DNA of 64,000 nucleotides from Aegilops tauschii subsp. strangulata (taxonomy: Eukaryota; Streptophyta; Magnoliopsida; Poales; Poaceae): NCBI RefSeq assembly GCF_002575655.3, contig NC_053035.3, positions 373,031,792-373,095,791 on the forward strand, written 5' to 3'. Made by a program: the position numbers and the translations under genes. Below, in pieces: positions 33,101-43,971 of the stretch; position 1 is the stretch's first letter; the number at the start of each line of letters is the position of its first letter. Below the pieces are notes generated by a model, which ran no database searches, was not told where the DNA came from, and was given only the letters and a program-made list of their open reading frames with translations.

Positions 33101-33276
33101 TGGGAATCCACAACCTTGTTACTTCCGCTATTTGGATTGAGGTAATAGTATTTACGTTACTTTATACATGTGATTTACCTCTGTTATAAATCCTCGAGTA
33201 TTGTGTGTGTCAGCATACCGATCCAGGGATGACACTTAAGCACAGAGACTTGATCCATTCGGGTCGGGTCGCTACA
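30106..33276 (+). repeat. 3' LTR of the nested element
   Basis: Near-identical to 23013-26167. Visible differences are scattered substitutions, a 9-12 base extra GATTGATTGTTT-type unit near 30160 and a different GC-rich patch near 31010. An open frame of 311 codons (30716-31651) lies wholly inside it and has no conserved counterpart outside repeats. Confidence 0.95.
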
Positions 33277-33281
33277 CTTTA
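33277..33281. repeat. Target-site duplication, right copy
   Basis: CTTTA directly after the GCTACA end of the nested element. Confidence 0.95.
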
Positions 33282-33890
33282 CCAGAAGAGCAGCATTGGA
33301 TGATTCGAGTTCAAGTTCCAGGAAGGACATTCATGCCAGTCACTGAGCCCATAGAGTTTTCCTTTGATGCACCAACCTGGAGTCTAGGAAAGAGCATGGC
33401 AGCCCACATCACCATGGGACGCATTGGAGAAGTTTACCACAAGGATCTCAAGGATACTATCTACCAGATTTGTGGGCGCCGAGATGAGCAATGGGAGATG
33501 ATCAGCACCAGGAAGGATAGATCTATTGCAGCTTTCATCCAGGAGTTAAACCAGCACATTCGTCGCCAGGAGAACCAGATGTGCGCAGGCATGATAGATC
33601 TGAAGAAAGCAATGACCAGGATCACGGAGCTGGAGGAAGAACTCAAGTCTACACGCGATGGATACGAGGAGGAAATGACGATACTCGTGGAGAAGAATGA
33701 CGATCTGACAAGGAAGCTAGCAGTATTCATGGGAGTCCCCGCACCAGGAGGAGAAGACGACGATTCCACTTGCCCGGAGAACCACATCATCATCGGCGAC
33801 ACTGACTCGGACCCCGACGATAGCGACGATGACTTTGTTGATGAAGCTGGAGCAGATATTATGGAATCTTCCACCGATCAATTTTTCTAG
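33282..33890 (+). pseudogene. Extra reading frame upstream of gag, 3' part
   Basis: Continues the frame begun at 22884 for 202 codons. It has a globular first part (APTWSLGKSMAAHITMGRIG, ICGRRDEQWEMI), a coiled-coil-like middle (about residues 145-195 of the whole: KAMTRITELEEELKSTRDGY) and a strongly acidic tail (DTDSDPDDSDDDFVDEAGAD). No catalytic motif, zinc knuckle, signal peptide or membrane segment is present. It lies about 200 bases before gag, in the same strand, separated by a spacer that could allow reinitiation or splicing. The function is unknown; the coiled coil suggests oligomerisation. Apart from the insertion its frame is intact, unlike pol. Confidence 0.7.
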
Positions 33891-34091
33891 TCGACCACCA
33901 TATCAGTAGTAGTATTCCCCCATGTATATAGCTTAGTCCGAGCACTTTTGTAACGATAGTTAGACCGATTGTATGCCCTTGTTTGAATTGATTGAAGTGA
34001 TATGTTTGTGTTTGTCTCATGTGCATATGGGTAGTGTTTTCCCCCTAGACCTCATTCTATTCTGTTTTCTCATCTTTTCTAAACCCATCAG

Positions 34092-34636
34092 ATGCCTCCG
34101 AGACGCGACAATGGATTTGCTTTCCCACCGGAGCTCACTCAGTTGATCCAGCAGCAGAATGCATTGATGCAGATACTAGTCCAGAATCAGAATCAGGGGA
34201 ACAACAACAACAACAATAACCCACCACCACCACATGTTGATCACTTAGCCCGTTTTCTAAGGCTGAACCCGCCGGTGTTCTCCAGTAGCACCGAGCCGAT
34301 AGTTGCAGATGATTGGCTCCGGAAGATTGGAAGGGAGTTGACCACTGCAGGATGCACAGATGCGGAGAGAGTGCGTTTTGCCGCACATCAGCTTGATGGA
34401 CCCGCAACATCATGGTGGGAGAATTTCACAGCCACTTACCCCATCGACACTGTCACATGGGACCAGTTTCAGCAGGCTTTTCACACTGCCCATGTATCAG
34501 TAGGAGCTATGGCCATGAAGAAGCGCGAGTTTCGCAACTTACGCCAAGGAGGACGCACCGTTGGCCAGTATGTGGATGATTTTAGTAAGCTAGCACGTTA
34601 TGCCCCAGATGACGTTGCTACGGATGCAGCTAAACA
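34092..34636 (+). pseudogene. Gag of the chromovirus, C-terminal part deleted
   Basis: ATG 34092 follows a 200-base spacer. The protein starts MPPRRDNGFAFPPELTQLIQ, has a glutamine/asparagine-rich stretch (about residues 25-45) and the capsid domain of the Retrotrans_gag type (residues 50-180: PIVADDWLRKIGREL, GPATSWWENF, REFRNLRQGGRTVGQYVDDF). It should continue to a zinc knuckle and into protease. Instead, near 34631-34640 the frame passes directly into sequence that belongs just before reverse transcriptase (VVKDFPDVF). Nucleocapsid and protease are therefore lost by an internal deletion that kept the frame. Confidence 0.8.
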
Positions 34637-37398
34637 GGAGGAAGTACCAGTGGTGAAGGATTTCCCGGATGTATTTTCCAGAAGAGTTGCCAGGCATGCC
34701 ACCGGATAGAGACATTGAGTTTTTGATTGAGCTTTACCAGGCACAGGGCCAATATCTAAGAGACCGTATAGGATGCCCGCTAAGGATTTAGAGGAAATTA
34801 AGAAGCAGATTAAGGAGTTACTGGATAAAGGCTATATTCTCCCAAGCTCGTCACCTTGGGGATCACCAATGCTTCTAGTGGAGAAGAAGGATGGATCGTT
34901 GAGGATGGTTGTTGATTATCGTGGATTGAATGAGGTGACGATCAAGAACAAGTACCCACTGCCGATGATCAATGATTTGTTTGACCAGCTGCAAGGAGCT
35001 AAAGTGTTTTCCAAGATCGATCTGCGATCAGGGTACCACCAGCTGAAGATTCGAGAGCAGGATATACCTAAGACAGCTTTTTCCACAAGGTACGGGCTAT
35101 ATGAGTATACCGTTATGTCATTTGGTCTGGCTAACGCACCTGCCTATTTCATGAACATGATGAACAAGGTGTTTATGGAGTTTTTGGATAAGTTCGTCGT
35201 GGTGTTCATTGATGATATTCTGGTCTACTCGAAGAATGAAGAGGAGCATAAGGAGCATTTGTGTTTGGTACTTGGGAAGCTCAGAGAACATCAGTTATAT
35301 GCCAAGTTCAGCAAGTGTGAGTTTTGGTTGAAGGAAGTTGGATTCCTCGGATATGTTATATCTGGAGAAGGAATAGCAGTAGACCCTACCAAGGTTGTCA
35401 CTATGACAAATTGGGAAGCACCCACATCAGTTGGAGAGATCTGGAGTTTTCTTGGACTCGCAGGATACTACCGGATGTTCATTGAGAATTTCTCGAAGAT
35501 TGCAAAGCCCATGACGGAGTTGTTAAATAAGGACACCAAGTTCAAATGGACCGAGGAATGTGAGGCCAGTTTTCAGAAGTTGAAGAAATGTTTAGTTACA
35601 GCTCCAGTGTTGATTCTTCCAGATCAATGCAAGGATTACCAGGTGTATTGCGACACTTCTCGTCGAGGACTTGGAGCAGTGCTTATGCAGGAGGGAAGAG
35701 TTGTCTCATATGCCTCACGACAGCTTAAGCCCCATGAGTTGAATTATGCTACCCATGATTTGGAGTTAGCAACCGTAGTGCATGCGTTGAAGACATGGAG
35801 ACATTTTCTCATCGGAAACCATTGTGAGGTGTACACGGATCACAAGAGTTTGAAGTATATCTTCACGCAGAAGGAGTTGAATCTCAGGCAGAGGAGATGG
35901 TTGGAGCTCATTAAGGATTATGATATGAAGTTGCATTATCATCCCAAAAAGGCTAACGTAGTAGCTGATGCGTTGAGTCGCAAGAGTCATGTCAACACAC
36001 TCATGACTGGAGGATTACCCAAGGAGTTAGCAGAGGATCTTCGTTAGCTATGTTGGAAATAGTTCCGAGAGGTTATGTAGCAGCATTCGAGATTCAGTCT
36101 AGTTTGATGGATAAGATCCGAGAAGCTCAGAAGACGGACAAGGAGATTGCCGAGATAAAGGAAAGAATGAGCAAAGGAAAGGCTAAAGGATTTCGTGAGA
36201 ATGAGCACGATACCTTATGGTTTGAGGACCGCGTATATGTGCCTAATGACCCCGAGATCAGAAAGATGATTCTGCAGGAGGCCCATGATTCACCGTATTC
36301 GATTCACCCAGGAAATACCAAGATGTATCTGGATTTGAAGGATAGTTTCTGGTGGACCAGAATGAAGAAGGATATTGCGGAGTATGTAGCAGTTTGTGAT
36401 GTATGTCAGAGAGTGAAGGCAGAACATTAGATGCCAGCTGGATTGTTACAGCCATTGTCGATACCCGAATGGAAGTGGGATAAACTAGGCATGGACTTTA
36501 TCACGGGATTGCCCAGGACTCGTTCAGGCTATGACTCGATATGGGTTGTAGTCGATCGTTTGATGAAGGTAGCTCATTTCATCCTAGTTAAGACCACTTA
36601 CACCAGTGCTAAGTTGGCAAAGATATACATCACCAGGATTGTATGTCTGCACTAAGTTCCGAGGACCATTGTATCAGATAGAGGAACCCAGTTTACCTCA
36701 AAGTTTTGGAATTAGTTGCATGAGACTTTGGGAACCAGGCTAGAGTTCAGTACAACTTTTCACCCGCAGAAAGATGGACAGACTGAGAGAGTCAATCAGA
36801 TTCTAGAGGACATGTTGAGAGCTTGTGCGCTAGACTATGGATCTAGTTGGGACGACAATTTTCCATATGCTGATTTCTCTTACAACAACAACTATGAAGC
36901 CAGTTTGAAGATGGCCCCTTTCGAAGCATTGTATGGAAGGAGGTGCAGGACACCGTTGTTGTGGGATGAAGTTGGAGACCGTCAGTTGTTTGGACTAGAT
37001 TTGATTAAAGAGTCTGAAGAGAAGGTTAAGCTGATACGCGATAGACTCAAGGTAGCCCAGTCCAGGCAGAAGAGCTATGCAGATTCTAAACGCAAGGAGA
37101 CAGTTTACGAAGTCGGAGACAGAGTGTATCTTCGTGTGTTCCCACTTCGAGGAGTGAAGCGTTTTGGAGTTAAGGGAAAGTTAGCACCACGTTTTGTGGG
37201 ACCATGCAAGGTTTTGGAACGTATGGGAGAAGTTGCTTACAAGTTGGAATTGCCCGAAGGATTGTCAGGAGTTCACGATGTGTTCCACGTTTCGCAGTTG
37301 AAGAAGTGCCACGCAGAGATGGCTGATATTCCTCTGAGAGATACAGTGCCACTGGAAGCGATTCAATTGGATAGCGATTTGACCTGCGAGGAAAACTA
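34637..37398 (+). pseudogene. Pol of the chromovirus: reverse transcriptase, RNase H, integrase
   Basis: Two compensating shifts near 34678 and 34745 precede a long open frame (34773-36047). Reverse transcriptase: [32 protein letters not shown], the catalytic block [13 protein letters not shown] (about 35200-35240). RNase [35 protein letters not shown]. The frame shifts near 36045. The integrase zinc finger is HPGNTKMYLDLKDSFWW with CDVCQRVKAEH (about 36304-36430); the core has MDFITGLPR, SDRGTQF and GQTERVNQ (three acidic residues present). Stops: TAG 36428-36430, TAA 36653-36655, TAG 36713-36715. The GPY/F-like tail ends at 37399 where the frame shifts before the chromodomain. Confidence 0.9.
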
Positions 37399-37578
37399 GT
37401 GAAGATTCTCGAGTTCGCCAGCCGGGTCACACGCAGCAAGGTTATCAAGTTCTGCAAAGTTCAGTGGAGCCACCATACCGAGGATGAAGCCACCTGGGAA
37501 CGAGAGGAAGACCTACGGAAGGATCACCCTCACCTATTTTCTAGCCAACCCAAATCTCGAGGGCGAGATTCATCTTAA
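37399..37578 (+). pseudogene. Chromodomain at the integrase C-terminus, out of frame
   Basis: The stop at 37397-37399 ends the integrase frame; one base further over, 59 codons read through to TAA 37576-37578. The sequence VIKFCKVQWSHHTEDEATWE contains the aromatic/acidic core of a chromodomain (W-x-x-H...EATWE), which in this clade directs insertion to chromatin marks. The fold is preserved while the link to integrase is broken by a one-base loss. Confidence 0.85.
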
Positions 37579-37588
37579 GGGGGGTAGG
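37577..37588 (+). other. Polypurine tract of the chromovirus
   Basis: AAGGGGGGTAGG, two bases before TGTAAC of the 3' LTR; primes plus-strand synthesis. Confidence 0.85.
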
Positions 37589-37590
37589 TT

Positions 37591-40192
37591 TGTAACATCC
37601 CAAATTTTCAATTTGGAATATTATACATTAGATCATCATTGCATATCATATTTTTATTGCATTTTGGCTTGATCCTAGAAATTCTACGCAACTCAAGGAC
37701 CCATGGAGTGAGTTGGGGATTTCGTTATTTTCATAATTGAGTTTTCTCAAATTTTGAAAAGAGGTTCGTTTGATTTTAATTATTTTTCTCTTTGAATATT
37801 TCTTTTATGAAAATAAAAGAGAGGGGGTAAAATGACTTCCCCAAAATAAAGAAATATTGGAGATTTAATATTAAAATCAAATAAGAATTTTATTCGGAGT
37901 TTTTATCGCTATTTTATTTGAATTAGGAAAAATATGCTTTTTTCAAAATTGCATTAGAGGCCCAAATAAATGTTCACTTTGTCCGCTATATTTTTAGAGG
38001 ACGGGGAAAATTTATTTCAGGATTTTTGGAGTCCGTTTAGTATTTCTTTTCTTTGTTTTTCTACGCGCGGAATTATTTAGAAAAAAAGGTCAACCACTTT
38101 ACCGGGCCGTGTCCAACTAGGACACTGCACCCGGCCGGCCTTTTTAAGGCCGAGGCCCGAGCCGCCCCAGCCCCAAACCCTAGCCGCCCCGCCGCCTCGA
38201 AGTTTGCGCCGCCGCCGCTGGAGTTCGCCGTCGCCGCCGCGCCGCACTTCCGCCGCCGCGCCGCCTACGCCGCGCCGCCGCCCCGTCGCCACCCCGCCAC
38301 CCGTCACCGGAGCCCGCCGCCGTCCCGATTCGGGAGGTAGCCATCGGTTTTATTCTAAAAACCGTTCGGTTTTTATACGAAAACCAAGATGCGTTTTTTA
38401 GATCGGTTTTTTTCCCGGTTTAGTTATTTAGCGAACGCCCGTTCGTACATTCATTTTAATTAACGGTTTTCGCCCGTTAACCGTAGACAGCGAACGTTCG
38501 TTCGTTAGCCTGTTCATCAGTTTTTCTTTTTCCAGGGATTTTCCGCGATTAGTTTCGATCGCGATTTCTGCCCTGATTTTCGTTTTAGTTTATCTTTTCG
38601 CTCATTTGTCAGAATCAGGCGATTCAAGCGCCTACATCTTTGTTTCGAAGCCCTCCTTCTGTTTAACCAACTTGAACAAGATTTTGCTACTGTAAAATTT
38701 GACTTAAGTCCAGATTAGTAAACAGATCTTGTTTCTTTCGCAGTTTGAGTTTCGTTGCTTCGTTTGATTTGATTCTTTTTGCGAACCGGAGTTCTTAAGT
38801 TGAACTTCCTGTTTAGATCTCTTATTTGAGTTTTACCCGTGCTTCTAGTTGAGTGCTTATTGTATGCTTGTTTGTTTGCGATAGAGTACCCGCAGTGCGT
38901 AGCGTGCTACTACGAGTCTCTAGGTTTCACGGATCATCAGCAAGGCAAGTAACACTTTGATCATACCTCTTTACTACCCAGTTTTATTGCATTAGATCAA
39001 TCCTCAAACAATTGCATGGTTAGGATCTGATTAACTTGTGGGTTTTGGGAAGTAGATGAGGTAGTACCTATTTACCTGTTTATTATCAAACCTATGGGAG
39101 TTACTTCTACATTGCTTATATTGCTATGCTATGCTCGTAGACGTGGATTGGGTTTGAGTGTATCCATGACAGATGTGAGTTTGTTAATTAATGGTTCAAC
39201 TTAAGGTGGCAACTTTAATACACATCTGGGTGGATTGCTTGTGGGCACCTGGAGAATCCAGTGTTGTCCTAGGATATCCCGGAGGACCCGTGTGATCATC
39301 CTACGGTCCGCCACCCAGGCTCAAAGGGATCATAAGATTATTCATGCTAGAAACTTCTGTGTGCAGCCACAAGCCAATATGGGCTCTGGCATAGTTGTGT
39401 AAGTTGCGTCAAGCTCTTGAAGAGGTAGACTAGCAGATGTAGTGGGTTGTAGGTGGTACTGTCTATCCAGAGTAGAGAGTTAATGCTTCAGAAAGACTGT
39501 GTCTCGAATCTCCGACCATGGATGTATTCGAGTCTTGTGGGGAAAAGTGCGCAAACCTCTGCAGAGTGTATAAACTAATCATGGTTAGCCGTGTCCCCGG
39601 TTATGGACGTTTTGAGTATCTAGTTCTTGGATTATCATGTTGATCTCATCACTCTTAAAATAATTTGATTGGGTTTCATGATGATGCTTATTTGGGATTG
39701 AGTTGGAGGAACCTTCTCAATGCTTAACAACCACCATGATAGTTAAATAAAATTTATTCCTTTGTTGTAGGGAAAAATTGGCTTTATGAAAAACTGTAAC
39801 CATAGAGCTTACCACCAGCCAAATATGCATGTAGTGATAGAATTTATTCTGTTCTTTACTCTATGTGTTACATTGCCAGCATATTCCATGTGCTGACCCG
39901 TTTCTGGCTGCAGCATTCATGTTGTAGACTTTTCAGACGATGAGTAAGGTGCCATGGGTCGTTGTATTTCACTCAGTGATGCCGTTGGAGTTGATGGACT
40001 CACTTTATCTTCCAAGCCTTCCGCTGTTATCGATTTTAGATGGCCTTAAGCCATATTTATTGTAATAAGTTCTCTTTTGAGACATTCGATGTAATAAGTG
40101 TGTGATTGCTACTCTGTTATAAATCCTCAAGTACTGTGTGTGTCAGCATTACCGATCCAGGGATGACACTGAGGCACAGAGATGAGACTGTT
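37591..40192 (+). repeat. 3' LTR of the chromovirus, last ~18 bases missing
   Basis: Matches 20208-22775 from TGTAACATCCC to GAGACTGTT, where the 5' copy goes on to TGAGGTCTGG...CTACA and this one jumps to GATGCATTCCCC. No right target duplication remains. Confidence 0.9.
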
Positions 40193-40832
40193 GATGCATT
40201 CCCCTTCCATCAAATCCCGGATACTCCATATGTTCTAGTTTCTAGCTCAAGTCATGCCGTATCACAGAAATTTTCGGCATGACCTTTGCTAAAAAGTGGA
40301 CATATGGAGCGCCTGAAATTTGCCGGAACGGAAATGAATCAACATTCCGGCAAAACATAGGCCACTCAGATATTTTTCGACAATTGGCACAAGTTGGTAT
40401 AACAGATTTGATGCTATCTCAAGAGAACATGGCAACATTATATGACAGATTTCCATGACTTAGCAAATTAACCAAGTGTTAAAAACAGCACCACTGTATA
40501 GGCTATTGCATTAGTTTTTATTTGCTACTGTTTTTTCCTAAATGATCTCTCTCTCTCTGCCTCTCTGCTACTAACCCTAATTAATTAGCTACTGCCGTAA
40601 ACAAATTTGCCCTAGCTAGATTTTCTCATTTGCTAAAAGAATTAGCCCTAGCTATATTTGCTACTGCCCTAGTTAGCTACAGTTTTTTATAATTTTTTGC
40701 TACTGTTTTCTATAGCTAATTTAAATACCTACAAAAACAGATTAGCTACTATTTTTCATAAATTTTAGGTACTCTTTTTTATACCTACAAAAACCAATTT
40801 GCTACTGTTTTTCATTTATAGGTATTTTATAT

Positions 40833-40946
40833 ACACTAAACTAAATTTCCTAAATTTGCTAAACTAAATTGCCCTAAACAAAATCGCCCTAAACTAAATT
40901 GCACTAAACTAAATTTGCTAAATTGCTCTAAACTAAATTGCTCTCT
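40833..40946. repeat. CTAAACTAAATTGC-type simple repeat
   Basis: About seven imperfect copies of CTAAACTAAATT(G/T)C within the CACTA-like fragment. Confidence 0.7.
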
Positions 40947-41091
40947 CTGCTACATCTCCTAGCTAGGGTTCATACATCCAACACTTAGCTAGGCTAAATT
41001 CAAATTAGAGAGAGAGAGAGCATAGAGAGAGAGGAGGGCAGGGGAGAGGAGAGGGGAGGCTTACGGGGCAGTGGAGAGGGCGGCGGCGTCG

Positions 41092-41227
41092 AGGTCGAGG
41101 GCGGGCGTAGGGGTGAGGGCCGGCAAGGTCGAGGGCGGGCGCAGGGGCGCGGGCCGGCAAGGTCGAGGGCGGGCGCAGGGGCGCGCGCTGGCGAGGTCGA
41201 GGGCGAGCGCAGGGCGACGGCCGGCGG
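41092..41227. repeat. 34-bp GC-rich minisatellite, four units
   Basis: Units at 41092, 41126, 41160 and 41194, each starting AGGTCGAGGGCG and ending GCCGGC- or GCTGGC-like. The first three differ at a few positions, the fourth more. A purine-rich AGAGAG/GGGGAG stretch precedes it (41008-41060). Confidence 0.9.
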
Positions 41228-41817
41228 CGGCGAGGCCGCGAGGGCATCGTCAGGGGCGCAAGGGCGAGGTGGAGATGGGTGGGAATAGGACTTGGTGAAA
41301 TTTTGAGCCCGTGCGGCGGGGGTTAACTCACAATAGCGGTAGCGCTGGTTAGGAAATAAGGGCTATAGCTAAGTTAGCTATAGGGCTTGTTCCAAACCAG
41401 TGCTACTGCTAACTGTACCAATTTTTATTTTTTTAAATCTAAAATACTTAGCTATAGCGCTTTTCCACAGACAAGCGCTACTGCTGTTTGTCTTTTTTAT
41501 TTTTTATTTTCTTTTTCTAGTTTTTAGTTTTCTTTTCTTTTAGCATTTTCCTTTTCTTTTTTTATTTATTATTTTCCTTTTCTTTTCTGTTCACTTTTCT
41601 TTTTCTTTTGTACTGCTTTCTCCCTTTTGTTTTTCTTTTTTTGTTTTTCTCCCGACGGCGGCGTCTCCCTCTCCCCCACTGCGCGAATATCACCGGAACC
41701 ATGCATGTGGTGGTAACATATCAGTTGACTGATAACGGTTACTTAAGTGCGTACACAAAATAGATACATATTTATAAATGTAGGTTTCTCATCAGCTGCG
41801 TCGACGACGTTTCAGCT

Positions 41818-43848
41818 ATGATCTCCGGGTCAGCGACGGCGACGGCTGCCGGGGCAGGAGGCCCTGTGCGCCCGCCGGCTCAAGTCTTGTCCGATCTGTT
41901 GGATGCTCTGACGATGCTATTAAAGGCGGAGGTTAACCCTACGAATCAAACTCAGCATAATGCGGAGGTTGAAAAATTGCGTGATGAGATAGCACAAGCC
42001 AAGGAGGAGCTAAATATGGAGAACACCCGGATGGCAACAGAGCGAGCCGCCATATAGAGGGAGGCAGAACGGCTTCAGGCAGAGAGCTTCCGCTTGAGCT
42101 TGGACCGGGATGCATCAAACGATGTATTCAATAGAAGGCATGTGAGAAGGCTGCCCCCGACTTACGATGTGAGGAACCTTTTCAACACGCCTGGGGCAGG
42201 AACCAGTAAACCGCCTGGTGTGGATCGGGCTGTTGAGGCACCGACGGCTCGAGAACCGGTTCAGCCACGTGCTACAGACCCCCCACATTTGAACTTGACC
42301 CCTCCTCAGCACGTTTCGACGCCTCCAGGGCATTTTTCTAACCCCTTGGATAACATGATAGCTGCGGCTACTCGACTGGCGGCTCTCCTAGCTCAGGATG
42401 AGTCGCCATCGGCAATGGAAATACGGCGAGCCGGAGAACTTCTTCAGACGGCTGTGGCCCAGCAGGCGGCTTACTCGTACAGTCGTGATCGTCTCCACTC
42501 AACACCACGTCTAAGCAAGAGTTATAGCAGGCATATTGATGAACTGGCCATGTCAAGCAGTGAACGGCACCGCAATCGGCCCCGTAGGCCTGACCCGCCG
42601 CGTGCTGGTAATGCTGCTCAGGCTTTGGTAGACCAGGGCAGAGCGCGGCGTGAGGCGGAGCTGGCTGCTCGGTTGCCGGCTCAACAACAATCTCCGGTTT
42701 ATCCTGCAGCATCCATAGAGGCAGGAGTGACCTATAGAACCTTGGGTGTGCCATGTTTAGTGCCAGCTCTACGCAATGAGTGCTTGCCTAAGGATTTCAA
42801 GGGTCCCCGTAAGGTGCCGAATTGCACGGCGGATCAGCCCACAGAGGCTTGGATTGAGAGTTATGAGATGGCTATGGAGATGCTGGATGTCGGTGATGCT
42901 GCATGTGCTAACTCTATTGGATCATGGGCAGAGTTGAAGAGGCGTTTTATTCAAAATTTTAAAGACACATGCAAGCAGCCTTTGTCGATTCTGGATTTGG
43001 ATTCTTGTGTTCAAGGTGAAGGCGAGTCAACAACCAATTGGGTGCACCGGATTTCAGCTGTTATACACTCGTCGGATAGTATCAACACCGGTTTAGCAGT
43101 CCTTATGTTGGAGAAGAATTGTCGCTTCCTTCCCCATAAACAGAAATTGGGACGGCTGAAGCGTCATTGCAATGATATGGGGGAGCTCATGGCGGCTCTC
43201 GTCAAGTATGCTGACTCTGATAGCACTAAAGATCCCGAGTCTGATGATGAGAAGACTGGAAAGGGGAAGAAGAGTGGCAATGTGAAAGGACAACATAACA
43301 CTGCGGGTCAAGGCGGCAATGGTAAACGTAAGGCGGACGGCGGTTTAGATTTTGTAGCTAACACCAGCTCGCAGAATAACAACCAACGTCGTAAGGGGAA
43401 AGCTCAAGCGCCCCGGTTTGGAGGGCCAAAGTTCAACCTTGAAGCTATGATTAATCAGCCTTGTCCGAAACATAGGACCCAGGATAAGCCGGTCAGTCAT
43501 CTGTGGAAGGATTGCTTCATCGTGAGGGAGTATAGAAATTCTAACTTTTTGCAGAATAATCATGGCCCAAACTGCGGTTCAGGTTCCGGTTCTCATGGAC
43601 CTGGCTTTGGAGGTGGCGGCTCAAGCTCTGGCTTTCAAGGCCAAGGAAATAACGGTGGTTTTAATCAACAATCTGGCCAAGGGAATCAGCAGCAGCTGTC
43701 TTGTTATCAGAGTAATCCAAAGCAGCTGAATGGTGTTCAGTATCATGTATTTACCACGAGTCTGTGCAAGCGAGATCAGAAAGTCCATAAGCGGGCGGTG
43801 AACTCTGTTGAGCCAGTGGTGCCTCGTTATTTAAGGTGGTCTGAGTAG
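41818..43848 (+). pseudogene. Gag of the Tat element, two in-frame stops
   Basis: ATG 41818 (MISGSATATAAGAGG); the frame is interrupted by TAG 42055-42057, continues unshifted to TAG 43846-43848 and goes on into protease in the same frame. Both stops could come from single changes in glutamine codons. Features: Gln/Glu-rich coiled segment (about residues 45-100), Pro-rich linker, capsid-like domain around 42720-43200 (ECLPKDFKGPRKVPNC, SIGSWAELKRRFIQNFKDTC), Lys-rich basic region, PCPKHRTQDKPVSHLWKDC (His/Cys cluster at about 43460-43515) and a Gly/Gln-rich tail. The capsid seems short between AACANSIGSW, suggesting an in-frame deletion. Confidence 0.8.
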
Positions 43849-43971
43849 CCTATTGTATGGAGCCGAGAGAATCACCCGCCCCCGGTTGACAATCCAGGCC
43901 AGTTGGCGTTGGTGGTTGCTCTGCAGGTAGGAGGACATAAGCTCACGAAGGTGCTCATGGATGGAGGCAGC
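43849..43971 (+). pseudogene. Protease of the Tat element, 5' part ending at the active site
   Basis: Continues the gag frame: SRENHPPPVDNPGQLALVV, then VGGHKLTKVLMDGGS. The DGGS is the active-site loop of this retropepsin group. The Athila-type element is inserted directly after its serine codon; 51329 continues the frame. Confidence 0.8.
43967..43971. repeat. Target-site duplication, left copy
   Basis: GCAGC before TGATACG; identical to 51324-51328. Confidence 0.95.

Larger units (their letters stand above)
23013..33276 (+). mobile_element. Non-autonomous gypsy element with gag and an integrase tail, nested
   Basis: Two LTRs of about 3.16 kb (23013-26167 and 30106-33276), initiator-Met primer site, perfect target duplication CTTTA. 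The internal part of only 3.9 kb holds a zinc-knuckle gag and a fragment of integrase C-terminus, with no protease, reverse transcriptase or RNase H. The LTR pair looks less diverged than that of the host element, matching the nesting order. Its LTR 3' portion is similar to that of the host element, so an autonomous relative of the host probably supplied the enzymes. Confidence 0.9.
20208..40192 (+). mobile_element. Ty3/gypsy chromovirus (Tekay-like), nearly complete, with a nested element
   Basis: Order on the plus strand: 5' LTR, tRNA-iMet primer site, extra reading frame (split by an insertion at 23013-33276), gag, reverse transcriptase, RNase H, integrase with C-terminal chromodomain, polypurine tract, 3' LTR. 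The integrase-chromodomain order and the primer site place it among chromoviruses, most like the Tekay/Del clade. Missing or damaged: the nucleocapsid-protease segment is deleted, pol carries several stops and shifts, and the last ~18 bases of the 3' LTR are lost. No family name can be given safely from reading alone. Confidence 0.85.
40193..41660. mobile_element. CACTA-like DNA transposon fragment
   Basis: Repeated subterminal words in both orientations, AGCGCTGGTT (about 41340), AACCAGTGCTACTGCTAA (about 41396) and AAGCGCTACTGCTG (about 41475), together with GGGCTATAGCTAAGTTAGCT, resemble subterminal regions of Triticeae CACTA elements. The preceding sequence with many GCTACTG words fits. 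No CACTA terminus and no transposase motif were found, so only an internal or end-trimmed piece is present. Orientation not determined. Confidence 0.45.

Noticed and set aside
33461..33874. 137-codon minus-strand frame
   Set aside because: Shadow of the acidic/coiled-coil frame on the plus strand; Ser-rich complement of GAT/GAC/GAG codons.
40869..40945. CCCTAAA-like words suggesting telomeric repeat
   Set aside because: The unit is CTAAACTAAATTGC, not CCCTAAA arrays; part of a simple repeat in a transposon fragment.
41005..41247. Pro/Arg-rich 80-codon minus-strand frame
   Set aside because: Complement of the 34-bp minisatellite.
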